In this document: positions 44,449 to 53,023 of the stretch, one piece after another
How positions within the stretch are numbered: position 1 is the stretch's first letter
Layout: the number at the start of each line of letters is the position of its first letter
From: an uncultured Lachnospiraceae bacterium
Lineage (GTDB): Bacteria > Bacillota > Clostridia > Lachnospirales > Lachnospiraceae
Length of the DNA: 58,225 bases
Direction: 5' to 3'
NCBI GenBank assembly: GCA_910585825.1
Contig: CAJUEY010000016.1
Coordinates: 1-58,225, forward strand
Made by a program: the position numbers and the translations under genes
The notes under the pieces: generated by a model
Database searches by the model: none
Seen by the model: the letters and a program-made list of their open reading frames with translations, nothing else
What the model was told of the DNA's origin: nothing

Positions 44449-44651
44449 ACACGGAAATCAGTTTCGTTACTGTTCACACCCATGGTGTTCACAGTAACGA
44501 ATCCGGCCTATTTAAAGTTGCCTTACGGCAAGAGGCCGGATTCCGGCCCCAGTACTGTACTGGCCTGTAACCGTGCAGCGCAGTGCACGGTCCAAGAATG
44601 AACAGTAACTCAGTTTCCGCTCTGCCTGCGGCCGAAAATTGATTTCCGTGT
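44449..44651. repeat. 203-bp nested palindromic element between peptidase and sialidase genes
   Basis: Outer 12-bp perfect inverted repeat ACACGGAAATCA/TGATTTCCGTGT (44449-44460, 44640-44651). Second pair GTTACTGTTCA/TGAACAGTAAC (44466-44476, 44599-44609). The inside holds a 33-bp palindrome centred on CCATGG (44466-44498), a 10-bp stem AATCCGGCCT/AGGCCGGATT (44500-44542) with TTGCC/GGCAA inside, GGCC..AGTAC T GTACT GGCC (44545-44565) and CCGTGCA/TGCACGG (44571-44590). Too elaborate for a terminator alone; a miniature mobile element or structured RNA is more likely. Confidence 0.75.
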
Positions 44652-44669
44652 ATGAATCATCTTTACACC

Positions 44670-47600
44670 CTACTTTTTCAATTTTATGTTTTTAAATTTT
44701 TTGGAATATGCGGCGTACTTATTCTTCGGCACTTTTACAGCCGCCTTTTTGTGTACTTTTCCGAAAGCCTGTTTCCCGATTTTAGTCAGCTTTTTCGTCT
44801 TCAGCGTAATGTTTTTCAGCTTTTTGCAGTTGTAAAACGCTTTATTGCCAATGGTTTTTAAATTCTTACTGCTGATTGTCACTGTTTTTAAATTTGTGCA
44901 CTTAAAGAATGCCTTGCCGCCGACAGATTCTATATTCGCGGAAATTGTAACCTTTGTCATTTTTTTATTTTGACTGAATGCAGACGCGTCAACGGAAACA
45001 ATCTGATAGAGTTCACCGCCTATGGACGCTGTCTTTTCAATTTTGATCTGCTTTTGCGCCGCGTCTTTTACGCCTGCCACAGCCGCTGTTTTTTTTGAAA
45101 TGCTGATAATTCTGTAAAAATAGCCGCTGCTTTCATAAATCATATTTTCCTCAATCTGCAGCTCGTCGTCTTTTTTTATATCTGCATTCGCTTTTACCAG
45201 ATTATTCACAGCCTCCGTCAGTTCTTTTGTCAGCCGCTGCAATTCCAGAGAATCTGTAACGCTGCCTGATTTCCGCACGGTTTCATATGCTTTCAGAAAA
45301 ACCCGCCAGGAATCCGGCGTATAGTCCTTTTCTTTGGAAAGATAATTGTCCCTTGCCTCTTTTAATATTTCCCGAAGATGCTGTTTTTCCTCATCCGTTT
45401 TGTTACTCTCAACCGTTACCGCGCAGGATAATGTCTTCGTTTCATAATAGGCTTTTACCGTTGTCATTCCTTCACCGACGGCAGTAATCACACCGTCTTT
45501 GCCTACAACCGCCACATCTTCATCCCCGGATTCCCAGACTGCCTTCCCAAAATCTTCGGGCATGAATGATGCATTTGCGGATACAGCCGCAGATTCTCCC
45601 TTTTTCAGCGTAATCTCTGCAGCATCCTGATTCTTTTTCAGCTTTGCGTCGCCCAGAGAAACAAGCGTCTCTTCGCCGCTGCCCACAGCTTTGATTTCCA
45701 GATGATTGATTCCTTCTATATCCAGATAAATAAATTCCGCCGAGCGGCCTCCAATCAAGGGATCTGACCGATACAAAAGCACTCCGTCGCCATAAATTTC
45801 AACGACTGCCTGCACATCTTCCTTCAAGCCCGCGTCAATTCCCAGATAACCTGTCAATGCATCGCATCCCTTGCCGGCAAGACTCCATGCGGCCGTTGTA
45901 TCCGCCACAAGTCCGATGCCCTTTTCAAACGTTCTGACACTGTCGTTTATAAGCAGCGAAAGTGTTTCTCCGTTTCCGTTTCGGTCACTTTCGATAATGT
46001 CACAGGACTCCGGATATAAATCGCTTAAATAAGTGTCTTTCACAATCGTCTCGTATCGCTCATACAGATAAAATTCCGCTGCGCTGATATGATGATTGCT
46101 GTCCGCTCCTCCGGTGGACAAAGCAGTGATTTTTATCCGCTTTGCATTGGGCGCGTAAAAATCAACGCTTTTTTTATCGCCGTTTCCTTCCCATGTATTG
46201 TCCCTGACTTTGATTTTCTGAAAATCATCTCCGGATGCCGTCACGCTGTAGGAAAGCTCATAAGTCAGAATCGTGCCGTTGCCTCCGCCTTCCCTTGGCA
46301 GATATTCCAGTCTGCCGATATCCGTATTTTCTTCCAGCAATATGGTATAGCTGTTATTTGTTCCGTCCTCCAGATTCGGTTTCGGCCTGTCTCCGTTTCC
46401 GTAATAGGAGTGCCAGAAGGTAACCTCATCTCCGTCCAGAGCCGCCTCTGCACCTTCGTTCACTCTGTCGCTCTCGCTGTCGGCAAATCCTTTTAGCATT
46501 GAGGCGTCAATCTGAACATAACCCTGATAGGAATCCGGGCTGCGGCCGATTAATGCCCCATAAGACATCTCATATTCTTTTTTCACCTCGTCATCCAAAA
46601 ACTCATATGCCCATGCGGCCGTCATTTTTTCCATATAAAACCGGTTTGGCTGAATGAAATCTTCCTGCGTCATATCTGACATTGCGCATTCTGAATACGC
46701 TGTCAAAAGCTCCAGATACACATTCTTCTGCTTTTCTTCGTCCGTCAGCCATTCATTCCGCATCAATCCCAGCTCCGTCATCACATAGGTAACTCTTTTT
46801 TCACCGCCTGACAGCTGATAAGCCAAAAGGCTCTCATTGGAATAGCCGCTTACAAACTTTAATCTTCCGGATGGTTCCTCATGATAAAGCTCTATCTTGG
46901 AACCCACCGGAAAATTCAGTGTTTTCGTTAAGTTCTCCGCCGTTTCGTTTCCCTTCAGCGTCTGACTGAACAGTTCCTTTCCGGATGCGTCAAACACCCG
47001 GATGCCGGCATAATCACCATAATAAGGGTGCGGCTCCACCGCCTCCACATTCCAGGTCAGCGTTTGATCACTCGTAGATATGGCAATATCCGCTATCTTC
47101 TGTTCTCCGATTCCAAAAAATTGAATTCCGATATCATCAATCAGAGGATTTCCGGATATTCTGGTATATCCAAGCTCTTTTACCGTCTTTCCTTTTGAGG
47201 CAATCAAATATGCATTTTCATAGCGGTAAACAGACGCCCTTGGCGTCGGGAGCTCTATCTCATAGATGCCGATGGGAAGTTCTATGTTGATATTTGTTCC
47301 GGTAACCGGCACGGTTTTTACAATTTCAGTTCCGTTTTTGACCAGAATCTCTTTTCCCTGTATCTGTAAAATATCATCAATCGTCAACTGCAGATTCACC
47401 TGGCTGGTATACCCCGTATCTGCAAGGTCATCCGTGCTGACCAGACTGTAAATGCCGTCTAATCCCAGACTGTTTCTTATTTTTTCAGCCTCCGCCTCTG
47501 CCTCCGCTTCCGCTGCGTCTCTGATTGCTTTATCCGCAGACTCGGCTTTAGACTGATCTGTAACCAAATCCTTCAGATAATACAGCATCGGCAGATCTAT

Positions 47601-49301
47601 ATTGTATATTTCTTCTTCCAGCTTTTGGGAAGGATGTAGATACCAGCCGTCAAAATAGGGGATGACATTGTATCCGCCTGTCTTGCTGAAGCTTTCTATA
47701 ATCACATCGGAGGACGTAATCGGACCGCCGTTTTCGTAACAGTGTTTTCGGTACTGGGTGTGCATCGCTTTCACGGTTTTCTCCGGCCCAAGACGGTCCA
47801 GCATATTCGTAAACATAAAAAGCGTTACATTGTAAAATTTATCGTATTCCGGCTCTTCCTCACGCCGTATCACCTCAGCAAAGGAAGAAGCTTTGCTTCT
47901 CCGCTCCTTCGCCAACGCTCCAAGCTGCGCATAACGTTCTGTCTGTGAGCCGCTGAAATTATAAAGCATCCATCCATAATAGCCGTCGTTCCCCGGGCGG
48001 TAAGTCGGCTCAAAATAATAGCCCATGATATTATTGGTCGTCTCTACAAAAGGATGTTCCTGCCAGGCGATGCTTCCTTCATAGCCATGGCCGAATTCAT
48101 GAAGGCATACCCAGTTTCTGGCCAGATAGCCGCCTAACTGATCCCCGTGATTTGCGCTGTGGTCCTGAGAGTAATAGGCGGCGCCGACACCGTTTGCGTT
48201 CGCTTTGATAAAAAATTTCGCCCTTACATTCTGGTTATAAGGTTCTTCTGCATAAAAATCCAGACCGGAATATGCATCATACTGCTTTACAAACGCTGCG
48301 TACCACTCCAGCATTTCATCTATCGAAACAAAGGGATAGCTTTCATCCCCTTTGTTAATAATATTGTTTCTGTCCGCAATTGGAACCAAAAAGGTGGCGG
48401 CGGAGCCTTCTATAATCGCAAAAGGCGCCTCTGTCTCATCCCATTTGGCAAAAAACGCCTCTTCCACACCCTGAGCCTCTACATTTCCCTGATAACGATA
48501 ATAGGGAATTTCCCCAAAATCATCACTCCACTCGATTTCGATCACCGGCTGCACGGTGGTGTCTTTCGGCGTTGTGATAAAGGGCACGCTGTCTGCGCTT
48601 TCACCGTTTTCATTTTTGTTTTTTACAGTCACCCAGCTTCCGTCCGAAGGGATTTCCACAGATCCTTTCGGATCAGATTCCTGCAGCTTTCCTTCATGTT
48701 CCGTAATAACAACGGCCTTTTCCTTTCGGTCATCATTGTTTTTCAGCTGCAAATCCAGACTCCTCTGAAACTCCTGCGCATTCACGAGACGCACTTTCAG
48801 CTCACTTCCTTCCGGAAGCCAGATTCCAAGATTTTGTCTGTCATGATAATATCCTCTGTTAAAACCTATATTTGTCAGGTGAGGCGCTGCGGGCAGAGTG
48901 TATAAGATTCTTTGTACCGTCTTATCCTTATCCGCTGCAGCTCCTTTTTCCAAAACCCTGACCACGGTATCCAGCTCCGTCGTATTTCCATCCTGATCGG
49001 TTACCCGGTAGGAAACTGTATAATCACCTGGTTCCGATGTATCTACTGTTCCGTCTGCTTCAATTTCAGATGTCAGATCACCGTCCTCCTGATCATCTGC
49101 AAAAATCCTGTTTTTGCTATTTTGAAGGTCAAAGGATTCTCCCTGGTAAATCCATGTCTGTATCGAACCGGATAATGCCGGCCGCCGATACGCATCGAAT
49201 GCATTTCCTTCACCCGCTGCATTCGTCTGTATTCCAGACAGCAAAAAAGCCGCTATTCCAATCGCCAGAATGCTTCCGCACTTTTTGAGCATATGTTTCA
49301 T
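44670..49301 (-). CDS. Secreted M60-like (mucin-type) zinc metallopeptidase, multidomain
   Basis: 1543 residues; GGAGG before the ATG at 49301. Signal peptide 1-29. An Ig-like DUF5011 domain (about 65-120, DLTSEIEADGTVDTSEPGDYTVSYRV) precedes the M60 domain (about 130-600) with zinc motif HEFGHGYEG at 401 and a candidate third ligand E420 in HPFVETTNNIMGYYFEPTYR. Then: F5/8-type C (CBM32-like; SESDRVNEGAEAALDGD ...), NPCBM-like (ESDRNGNGETLSLLIND ...), Big_2 (EITLKKGESAAVSANASF), FIVAR and a BspA-like leucine-rich tail ending in basic residues. Known M60-like enzymes cleave O-glycosylated mucins. With the sialidase downstream this looks like one mucin-degrading locus. Confidence 0.93.
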   Translation of the reverse strand: MKHMLKKCGSILAIGIAAFLLSGIQTNAAGEGNAFDAYRRPALSGSIQTWIYQGESFDLQNSKNRIFADDQEDGDLTSEIEADGTVDTSEPGDYTVSYRVTDQDGNTTELDTVVRVLEKGAAADKDKTVQRILYTLPAAPHLTNIGFNRGYYHDRQNLGIWLPEGSELKVRLVNAQEFQRSLDLQLKNNDDRKEKAVVITEHEGKLQESDPKGSVEIPSDGSWVTVKNKNENGESADSVPFITTPKDTTVQPVIEIEWSDDFGEIPYYRYQGNVEAQGVEEAFFAKWDETEAPFAIIEGSAATFLVPIADRNNIINKGDESYPFVSIDEMLEWYAAFVKQYDAYSGLDFYAEEPYNQNVRAKFFIKANANGVGAAYYSQDHSANHGDQLGGYLARNWVCLHEFGHGYEGSIAWQEHPFVETTNNIMGYYFEPTYRPGNDGYYGWMLYNFSGSQTERYAQLGALAKERRSKASSFAEVIRREEEPEYDKFYNVTLFMFTNMLDRLGPEKTVKAMHTQYRKHCYENGGPITSSDVIIESFSKTGGYNVIPYFDGWYLHPSQKLEEEIYNIDLPMLYYLKDLVTDQSKAESADKAIRDAAEAEAEAEAEKIRNSLGLDGIYSLVSTDDLADTGYTSQVNLQLTIDDILQIQGKEILVKNGTEIVKTVPVTGTNINIELPIGIYEIELPTPRASVYRYENAYLIASKGKTVKELGYTRISGNPLIDDIGIQFFGIGEQKIADIAISTSDQTLTWNVEAVEPHPYYGDYAGIRVFDASGKELFSQTLKGNETAENLTKTLNFPVGSKIELYHEEPSGRLKFVSGYSNESLLAYQLSGGEKRVTYVMTELGLMRNEWLTDEEKQKNVYLELLTAYSECAMSDMTQEDFIQPNRFYMEKMTAAWAYEFLDDEVKKEYEMSYGALIGRSPDSYQGYVQIDASMLKGFADSESDRVNEGAEAALDGDEVTFWHSYYGNGDRPKPNLEDGTNNSYTILLEENTDIGRLEYLPREGGGNGTILTYELSYSVTASGDDFQKIKVRDNTWEGNGDKKSVDFYAPNAKRIKITALSTGGADSNHHISAAEFYLYERYETIVKDTYLSDLYPESCDIIESDRNGNGETLSLLINDSVRTFEKGIGLVADTTAAWSLAGKGCDALTGYLGIDAGLKEDVQAVVEIYGDGVLLYRSDPLIGGRSAEFIYLDIEGINHLEIKAVGSGEETLVSLGDAKLKKNQDAAEITLKKGESAAVSANASFMPEDFGKAVWESGDEDVAVVGKDGVITAVGEGMTTVKAYYETKTLSCAVTVESNKTDEEKQHLREILKEARDNYLSKEKDYTPDSWRVFLKAYETVRKSGSVTDSLELQRLTKELTEAVNNLVKANADIKKDDELQIEENMIYESSGYFYRIISISKKTAAVAGVKDAAQKQIKIEKTASIGGELYQIVSVDASAFSQNKKMTKVTISANIESVGGKAFFKCTNLKTVTISSKNLKTIGNKAFYNCKKLKNITLKTKKLTKIGKQAFGKVHKKAAVKVPKNKYAAYSKKFKNIKLKK

Positions 49302-49496
49302 CTTTGCTCCTCCTCTTTACATCTCATATTTTCTCTGGTGTTTTCACAGCACACCCTCTAAAAATCCTCAACGTAAATGTTATCGACAAAAACCGGCTGT
49401 AGCTTAAGGAAATTTATACAAATATTCCCTATCTTTATTCTCTTGCAGCAATTCATCCTTCTTTCTCATAGTCTATGGAATCTTTTCATTTTTTCC

Positions 49497-49524
49497 TTGA
49501 AAACACAGTCTTTTTATGTATAAT
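49497..49524 (+). promoter_or_regulatory. ABC-F gene promoter
   Basis: TTGAAA and consensus TATAAT with a 16-base spacer; leader about 125 bases. Confidence 0.75.
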
Positions 49525-49583
49525 AGAGAAGGTATGCCGCAATAAGGAACTGCCGCAGAAAAATTTATACCGCGGCGCTCCCC

Positions 49584-49622
49584 AGAGCGTGTTAGCAGCA
49601 AAAAGTAATTTTCAAACACGCT
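49584..49622. repeat. Dispersed palindromic repeat in the ABC-F leader
   Basis: AGAGCGTGTT (49584-49593) and ATTTTCAAACACGCT (49608-49622), short-loop version of the family at 19875-19951, inside a transcribed leader. Confidence 0.65.
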
Positions 49623-49652
49623 ATAAGCAAATAAGAAAACAGAGGTGTTACA

Positions 49653-51293
49653 ATGATAAGTGCAAATAATGTTACATTACGTCTCGGAAAAAAAGCTTTG
49701 TTTGAAGACGTAAATATCAAATTTACAGAAGGAAACTGCTACGGTCTCATCGGCGCCAACGGCGCAGGAAAATCTACGTTTTTAAGAATTTTATCCGGCC
49801 AGCTGGAACCTACAAACGGCGACGTGGTGATTACACCGGGCCAGCGCCTTTCCTTTTTACAGCAGGATCATTTTAAATATGACGAATATACCGTACTGAA
49901 TACCGTGATCATGGGCAATAAACGGCTCTATGATATTATGAAGGAAAAAGATGCGATTTATATGAAAGAAGACTTTTCCGATGAAGACGGCATCCGGGCC
50001 AGCGAGCTGGAAGCCGAATTCGCCGATATGGACGGCTGGAATGCAGAAAGCGACGCCGCCATGCTTTTAAACGGACTCGGTCTTCCCACGGAAGAACATG
50101 ATACTGTCATGAAAGATCTTCCCGGCGCATTAAAAGTCAAGGTATTACTGGCACAGGCGCTGTTCGGCAATCCGGATATCCTTCTTCTTGACGAGCCTAC
50201 CAACCATTTGGATCTGGACGCGATTGCCTGGCTGGAAGAATTTTTAATCAATTTTGAAAATACCGTCATTGTCGTATCCCATGACCGTTATTTTTTGAAC
50301 AAAGTCTGCACCAACATCGCCGATATTGACTATGGCAAAATCCAGCTCTATGCCGGCAACTACGATTTCTGGTATGAATCCAGCCAGCTTTTAATGAAGC
50401 AGATGAAGGAAGCCAACAAGAAAAAAGAAGAAAAAATCAAGGAACTGCAGGAATTTATATCCCGTTTCTCTGCAAATGCCTCAAAATCCAAACAGGCAAC
50501 TTCCAGGAAACGTGCTCTGGAAAAAATCCAGCTGGATGAAATCCGTCCTTCCAGCCGGAAGTATCCTTATATCGACTTCCGCCCCTCCAGAGATATCGGC
50601 AACGAAGTCCTGATGGTGGAAAATATCAGCAAAACAATTGACGGTGTAAAAGTGTTGGATAATATTTCTTTTATCTTAGGCCGTGAAGATAAAGTTGCTT
50701 TTGTCGGCGGCAATGAATTTGCAAAAACCGTCTTTTTCAAAATTATCACCGGAGAAATGGAACCTGACGAAGGAACTTATAAATGGGGCGTCACTACTTC
50801 CCAGTCCTATTTTCCTAAAGACAATACCCGGATTTTTGATACGGATCTGATTATTGTAGACTGGCTGACACAGTTTTCCGAAATCAAAGACGCTACTTAT
50901 GTTCGGGGTTTTTTAGGCAGAATGCTTTTTGCCGGAGAAGACGGCGTCAAGAAAATGCGCGTACTTTCCGGCGGTGAAAAAGTCCGCGTACTGCTCTCCC
51001 GTATGATGATTGAAGCCTCCAACATCTTAATTCTGGATGAACCTACGGATCATCTGGATATGGAATCCATTACTGCTTTAAATAATGGTTTGATTAAATT
51101 CCCGGGCGTTATCCTGTTTTCTTCCAGAGATCATCAGGTTGTGGAAACCACAGCGAACCGGATTATCGAATTTCTGCCGGACGGAACGATGATCGATAAG
51201 ATTACAACTTATGACGAATACCTTGCCAGTGACGAAATGGCAAGAAAACGTTCTGTCTATTCTATGTCTAAAGATGATGAGGAAGACAATTAA
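49653..51293 (+). CDS. ABC-F family ATPase (YbiT/YkpA-like)
   Basis: 546 residues; RBS AGAGGTG. Two ABC cassettes joined by a charged linker (KQMKEANKKKEEKIKELQEF), no membrane part. Cassette 1: Walker A GANGAGKST, signature LPGALK (usual LSGGxK), Walker B ILLLDEPTNHLD, switch His VVSHDRYF. Cassette 2: Walker A GGNEFAKTV (glycine loop changed), signature LSGGEK, Walker B LILDEPTDHLD, and FSSRDHQ where most ABC proteins have His. Some of these changes are shared by YkpA/YbiT relatives, so I read them as subfamily traits. Ribosome-associated translation factor; antibiotic protection not indicated. Confidence 0.9.
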   Translation: MISANNVTLRLGKKALFEDVNIKFTEGNCYGLIGANGAGKSTFLRILSGQLEPTNGDVVITPGQRLSFLQQDHFKYDEYTVLNTVIMGNKRLYDIMKEKDAIYMKEDFSDEDGIRASELEAEFADMDGWNAESDAAMLLNGLGLPTEEHDTVMKDLPGALKVKVLLAQALFGNPDILLLDEPTNHLDLDAIAWLEEFLINFENTVIVVSHDRYFLNKVCTNIADIDYGKIQLYAGNYDFWYESSQLLMKQMKEANKKKEEKIKELQEFISRFSANASKSKQATSRKRALEKIQLDEIRPSSRKYPYIDFRPSRDIGNEVLMVENISKTIDGVKVLDNISFILGREDKVAFVGGNEFAKTVFFKIITGEMEPDEGTYKWGVTTSQSYFPKDNTRIFDTDLIIVDWLTQFSEIKDATYVRGFLGRMLFAGEDGVKKMRVLSGGEKVRVLLSRMMIEASNILILDEPTDHLDMESITALNNGLIKFPGVILFSSRDHQVVETTANRIIEFLPDGTMIDKITTYDEYLASDEMARKRSVYSMSKDDEEDN

Positions 51294-51338
51294 ACAATGT
51301 ATTTTATAGGTGATTGTCAAGCAATTTCCTGCAAGATA

Positions 51339-51374
51339 AAAACCTCTGACAAACCAGATTTTGTCAGAGGTTTT
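51339..51374 (+). terminator. ABC-F gene terminator
   Basis: Perfect 15-bp arms AAAACCTCTGACAAA (51339-51353) and TTTGTCAGAGGTTTT (51360-51374). Confidence 0.9.
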
Positions 51375-51402
51375 ATTATTTTTAAAATATATCCGCAAAT
51401 GT

Positions 51403-52299
51403 TTAGATCATGCTGTTCCACAGATTGCCTGAGGAGTAGTTGTAAGAATATGCGCCGACACTGTTATATGTATTCGCTTTGGAAGCTTCGTACTGCGCCT
51501 GATTATCAATCTGGGTAGCTTTGGAAGATACCTGATATGCATAAGATCCGCTTCCCTGAAACAGCGTTTTCACAGCGCTCATATCTGCAGCCTTAAACTT
51601 CTCTTCATCAATAGACAATGTTTTATCGGAATTAATATTAATTCCCACAGAAGAAAGAAGCTTCTCATTCTTGCTGGTATAACCTGAGATAGATGCCGCC
51701 GACGCTTTGATGGATACCACGCTGGATTCTCCCGCAGATTTCATCAGATTATTATACTGCGTCACATATGAAGAGACTGCTTTGTAAATAGCATCTGTAT
51801 TGTATCCGGTTGTCTTGTTTCCATCCTTATCTGTCGTTGTTACCTGTTTGAACAAAGACTTATTGCCCTGAGTCAGTAACGCATCTGCCGCATCGCTTAA
51901 CTTCTCCGCATCGGATTCAATCGTTGCCAGTTTGGAAGTCTTGTCTTTAGAGGTAGACGTGGACTGAGCAGAACTGTTTGCTCCAACCTTGTCGCTATAG
52001 GTTCTCTGAACCATTCCGTCTGGAGTCCAATAATTGTAGGTTCTCTCATAAGATGCAGGATTCGTTTTGCTGCTTGAAGATGTCTTGGTATCTGAGCTGA
52101 CATCATCCAATGAGAAATAAGAATTCAACAGCTTGTGGTAAGAGCCGTTCCGAATACTTGCATAATCAGAAAAATTGAAACTGCTCATAAGACCTCCGCC
52201 GGAAAACATATTCGCAGCAGAAGTTCTTGAAAGATTTCTGTTCATGCTGGAAAACAATCCTCCCACCGTCATCGAATTCGCTGAAATTGTAATTGACAT
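51403..52299 (-). CDS. FliD-like (flagellar cap-like) protein without flagellar neighbours
   Basis: 298 residues, Ser/Asn/Thr-rich, low in Cys and Trp, no signal peptide: typical of flagellar-type exported proteins. N-terminal MSITISANSMTVGGLFSSMN, a Ser/Thr/Lys linker, then helices (LATIESDAEKLSDAADALLTQ ... AVSSYVTQYNNLMKSAGESS) and a FliD-C-like segment (LLSSVGININSDKTLSIDEEKFKAADMSAVKTLFQGSG). Similar orphan proteins occur in non-motile Lachnospiraceae. It has its own promoter (52378-52406). Family membership by motif resemblance only. Confidence 0.6.
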   Translation of the reverse strand: MSITISANSMTVGGLFSSMNRNLSRTSAANMFSGGGLMSSFNFSDYASIRNGSYHKLLNSYFSLDDVSSDTKTSSSSKTNPASYERTYNYWTPDGMVQRTYSDKVGANSSAQSTSTSKDKTSKLATIESDAEKLSDAADALLTQGNKSLFKQVTTTDKDGNKTTGYNTDAIYKAVSSYVTQYNNLMKSAGESSVVSIKASAASISGYTSKNEKLLSSVGININSDKTLSIDEEKFKAADMSAVKTLFQGSGSYAYQVSSKATQIDNQAQYEASKANTYNSVGAYSYNYSSGNLWNSMI

Positions 52300-52652
52300 A
52301 ATATCACTCCTTTGATCTGATGCCCTGACCTCCCTGTCCGAGCATTCTGTTGATAATTAAAACAATACTTCATATTTATTTTAACAAAATCTTCCTGCTT
52401 TTTCAAGGACTGATTTTGTGCAACACAAATATTTTTCGTCATTTTAGACAAACTTTTCATCTGTCCAAAGATTATTTTTGTCATTTTTACAATATGTTTT
52501 TCCTTTGTTCACAATATGTTCACATATAACTGGTATTGTGATATTGTTCAAAAAAACTTTTTAAATTGCTTATTCTCTTGTATATTGATGAATTTCTTCA
52601 TAATGGCCCCGGTGTCTCTTTGCAGGACACCGGGGCACTCCTCATTTCAGGA
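52300..52652 (-). other. Leader of the FliD-like gene plus hairpin
   Basis: About 350 A/T-rich bases. A minus-strand promoter TTGAAA (52406-52401), 17 bases, TAAAAT (52383-52378) lies about 80 bases before the gene. A hairpin GCCCCGGTGTC/GACACCGGGGC (52606-52616, 52626-52636) lies beside the preceding small gene, without a T-run. Nothing else recognised. Confidence 0.55.
52378..52406 (-). promoter_or_regulatory. Promoter of the FliD-like gene
   Basis: TTGAAA, 17-base spacer, TAAAAT on the minus strand. Confidence 0.7.
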
Positions 52653-52859
52653 CTAGTTATAAGTCCTTGACATTGCCTGCCCGACATAGGCGATACCGTT
52701 TCTGCCATATCCGACAGTCTTGCCTTCCATACTTCGGTCTTCCTTAAGCTGTCTTGTTTTTTCCGTTAAAATCTGTCTGAATTCTTTCTGTCCGCCGGAT
52801 CTTTCTTCCCCCTGTCTCTGTTTCGATGTGGAATCAGACATCGGAGTAATGAACATCAC
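52653..52859 (-). CDS. Possible small polar protein
   Basis: 68 residues, starting GTG-ATG (MMFITPMSDSTSKQRQGEER) and ending NGIAYVGQAMSRTYN. Highly charged and Gly-rich, no membrane part. Ribosome site is weak (AGGG about 10 bases upstream), but the frame is followed by a hairpin and codon use is normal. I do not recognise a family; could be spurious. Confidence 0.4.
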   Translation of the reverse strand: MMFITPMSDSTSKQRQGEERSGGQKEFRQILTEKTRQLKEDRSMEGKTVGYGRNGIAYVGQAMSRTYN

Positions 52860-53023
52860 TGATGCAACCCTAAAATACCCTTCATATCCGTATGCGGCTT
52901 ATCCCTCCCTGGATGCATATTTTTGGTTGTTACTATCTGGTTTTTGATTTCATAGTAACAGATTTTGTTTCAATATATATATCGTCTGATTTTTCTACTT
53001 TCCTTACTTCTTTTTCTCTTTTT

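Larger units (their letters stand above)
49302..49652 (+). other. Divergent gap between the peptidase and ABC-F genes
   Basis: Contains the ABC-F promoter TTGAAA (49497-49502), 16 bases, TATAAT (49519-49524), and a copy of the dispersed palindrome at 49584-49622. No gene; no clear promoter for the peptidase gene could be read. Confidence 0.6.

Noticed and set aside
48147..48905. 252-residue plus-strand ORF inside the peptidase gene
   Set aside because: Antisense to a well-supported protein with many domains; composition is Phe/His-rich as expected of a shadow frame.
49653..51293. ABC-F as an antibiotic resistance factor
   Set aside because: It resembles the housekeeping YbiT/YkpA branch and lacks the long interdomain extension seen in ribosome-protection factors.
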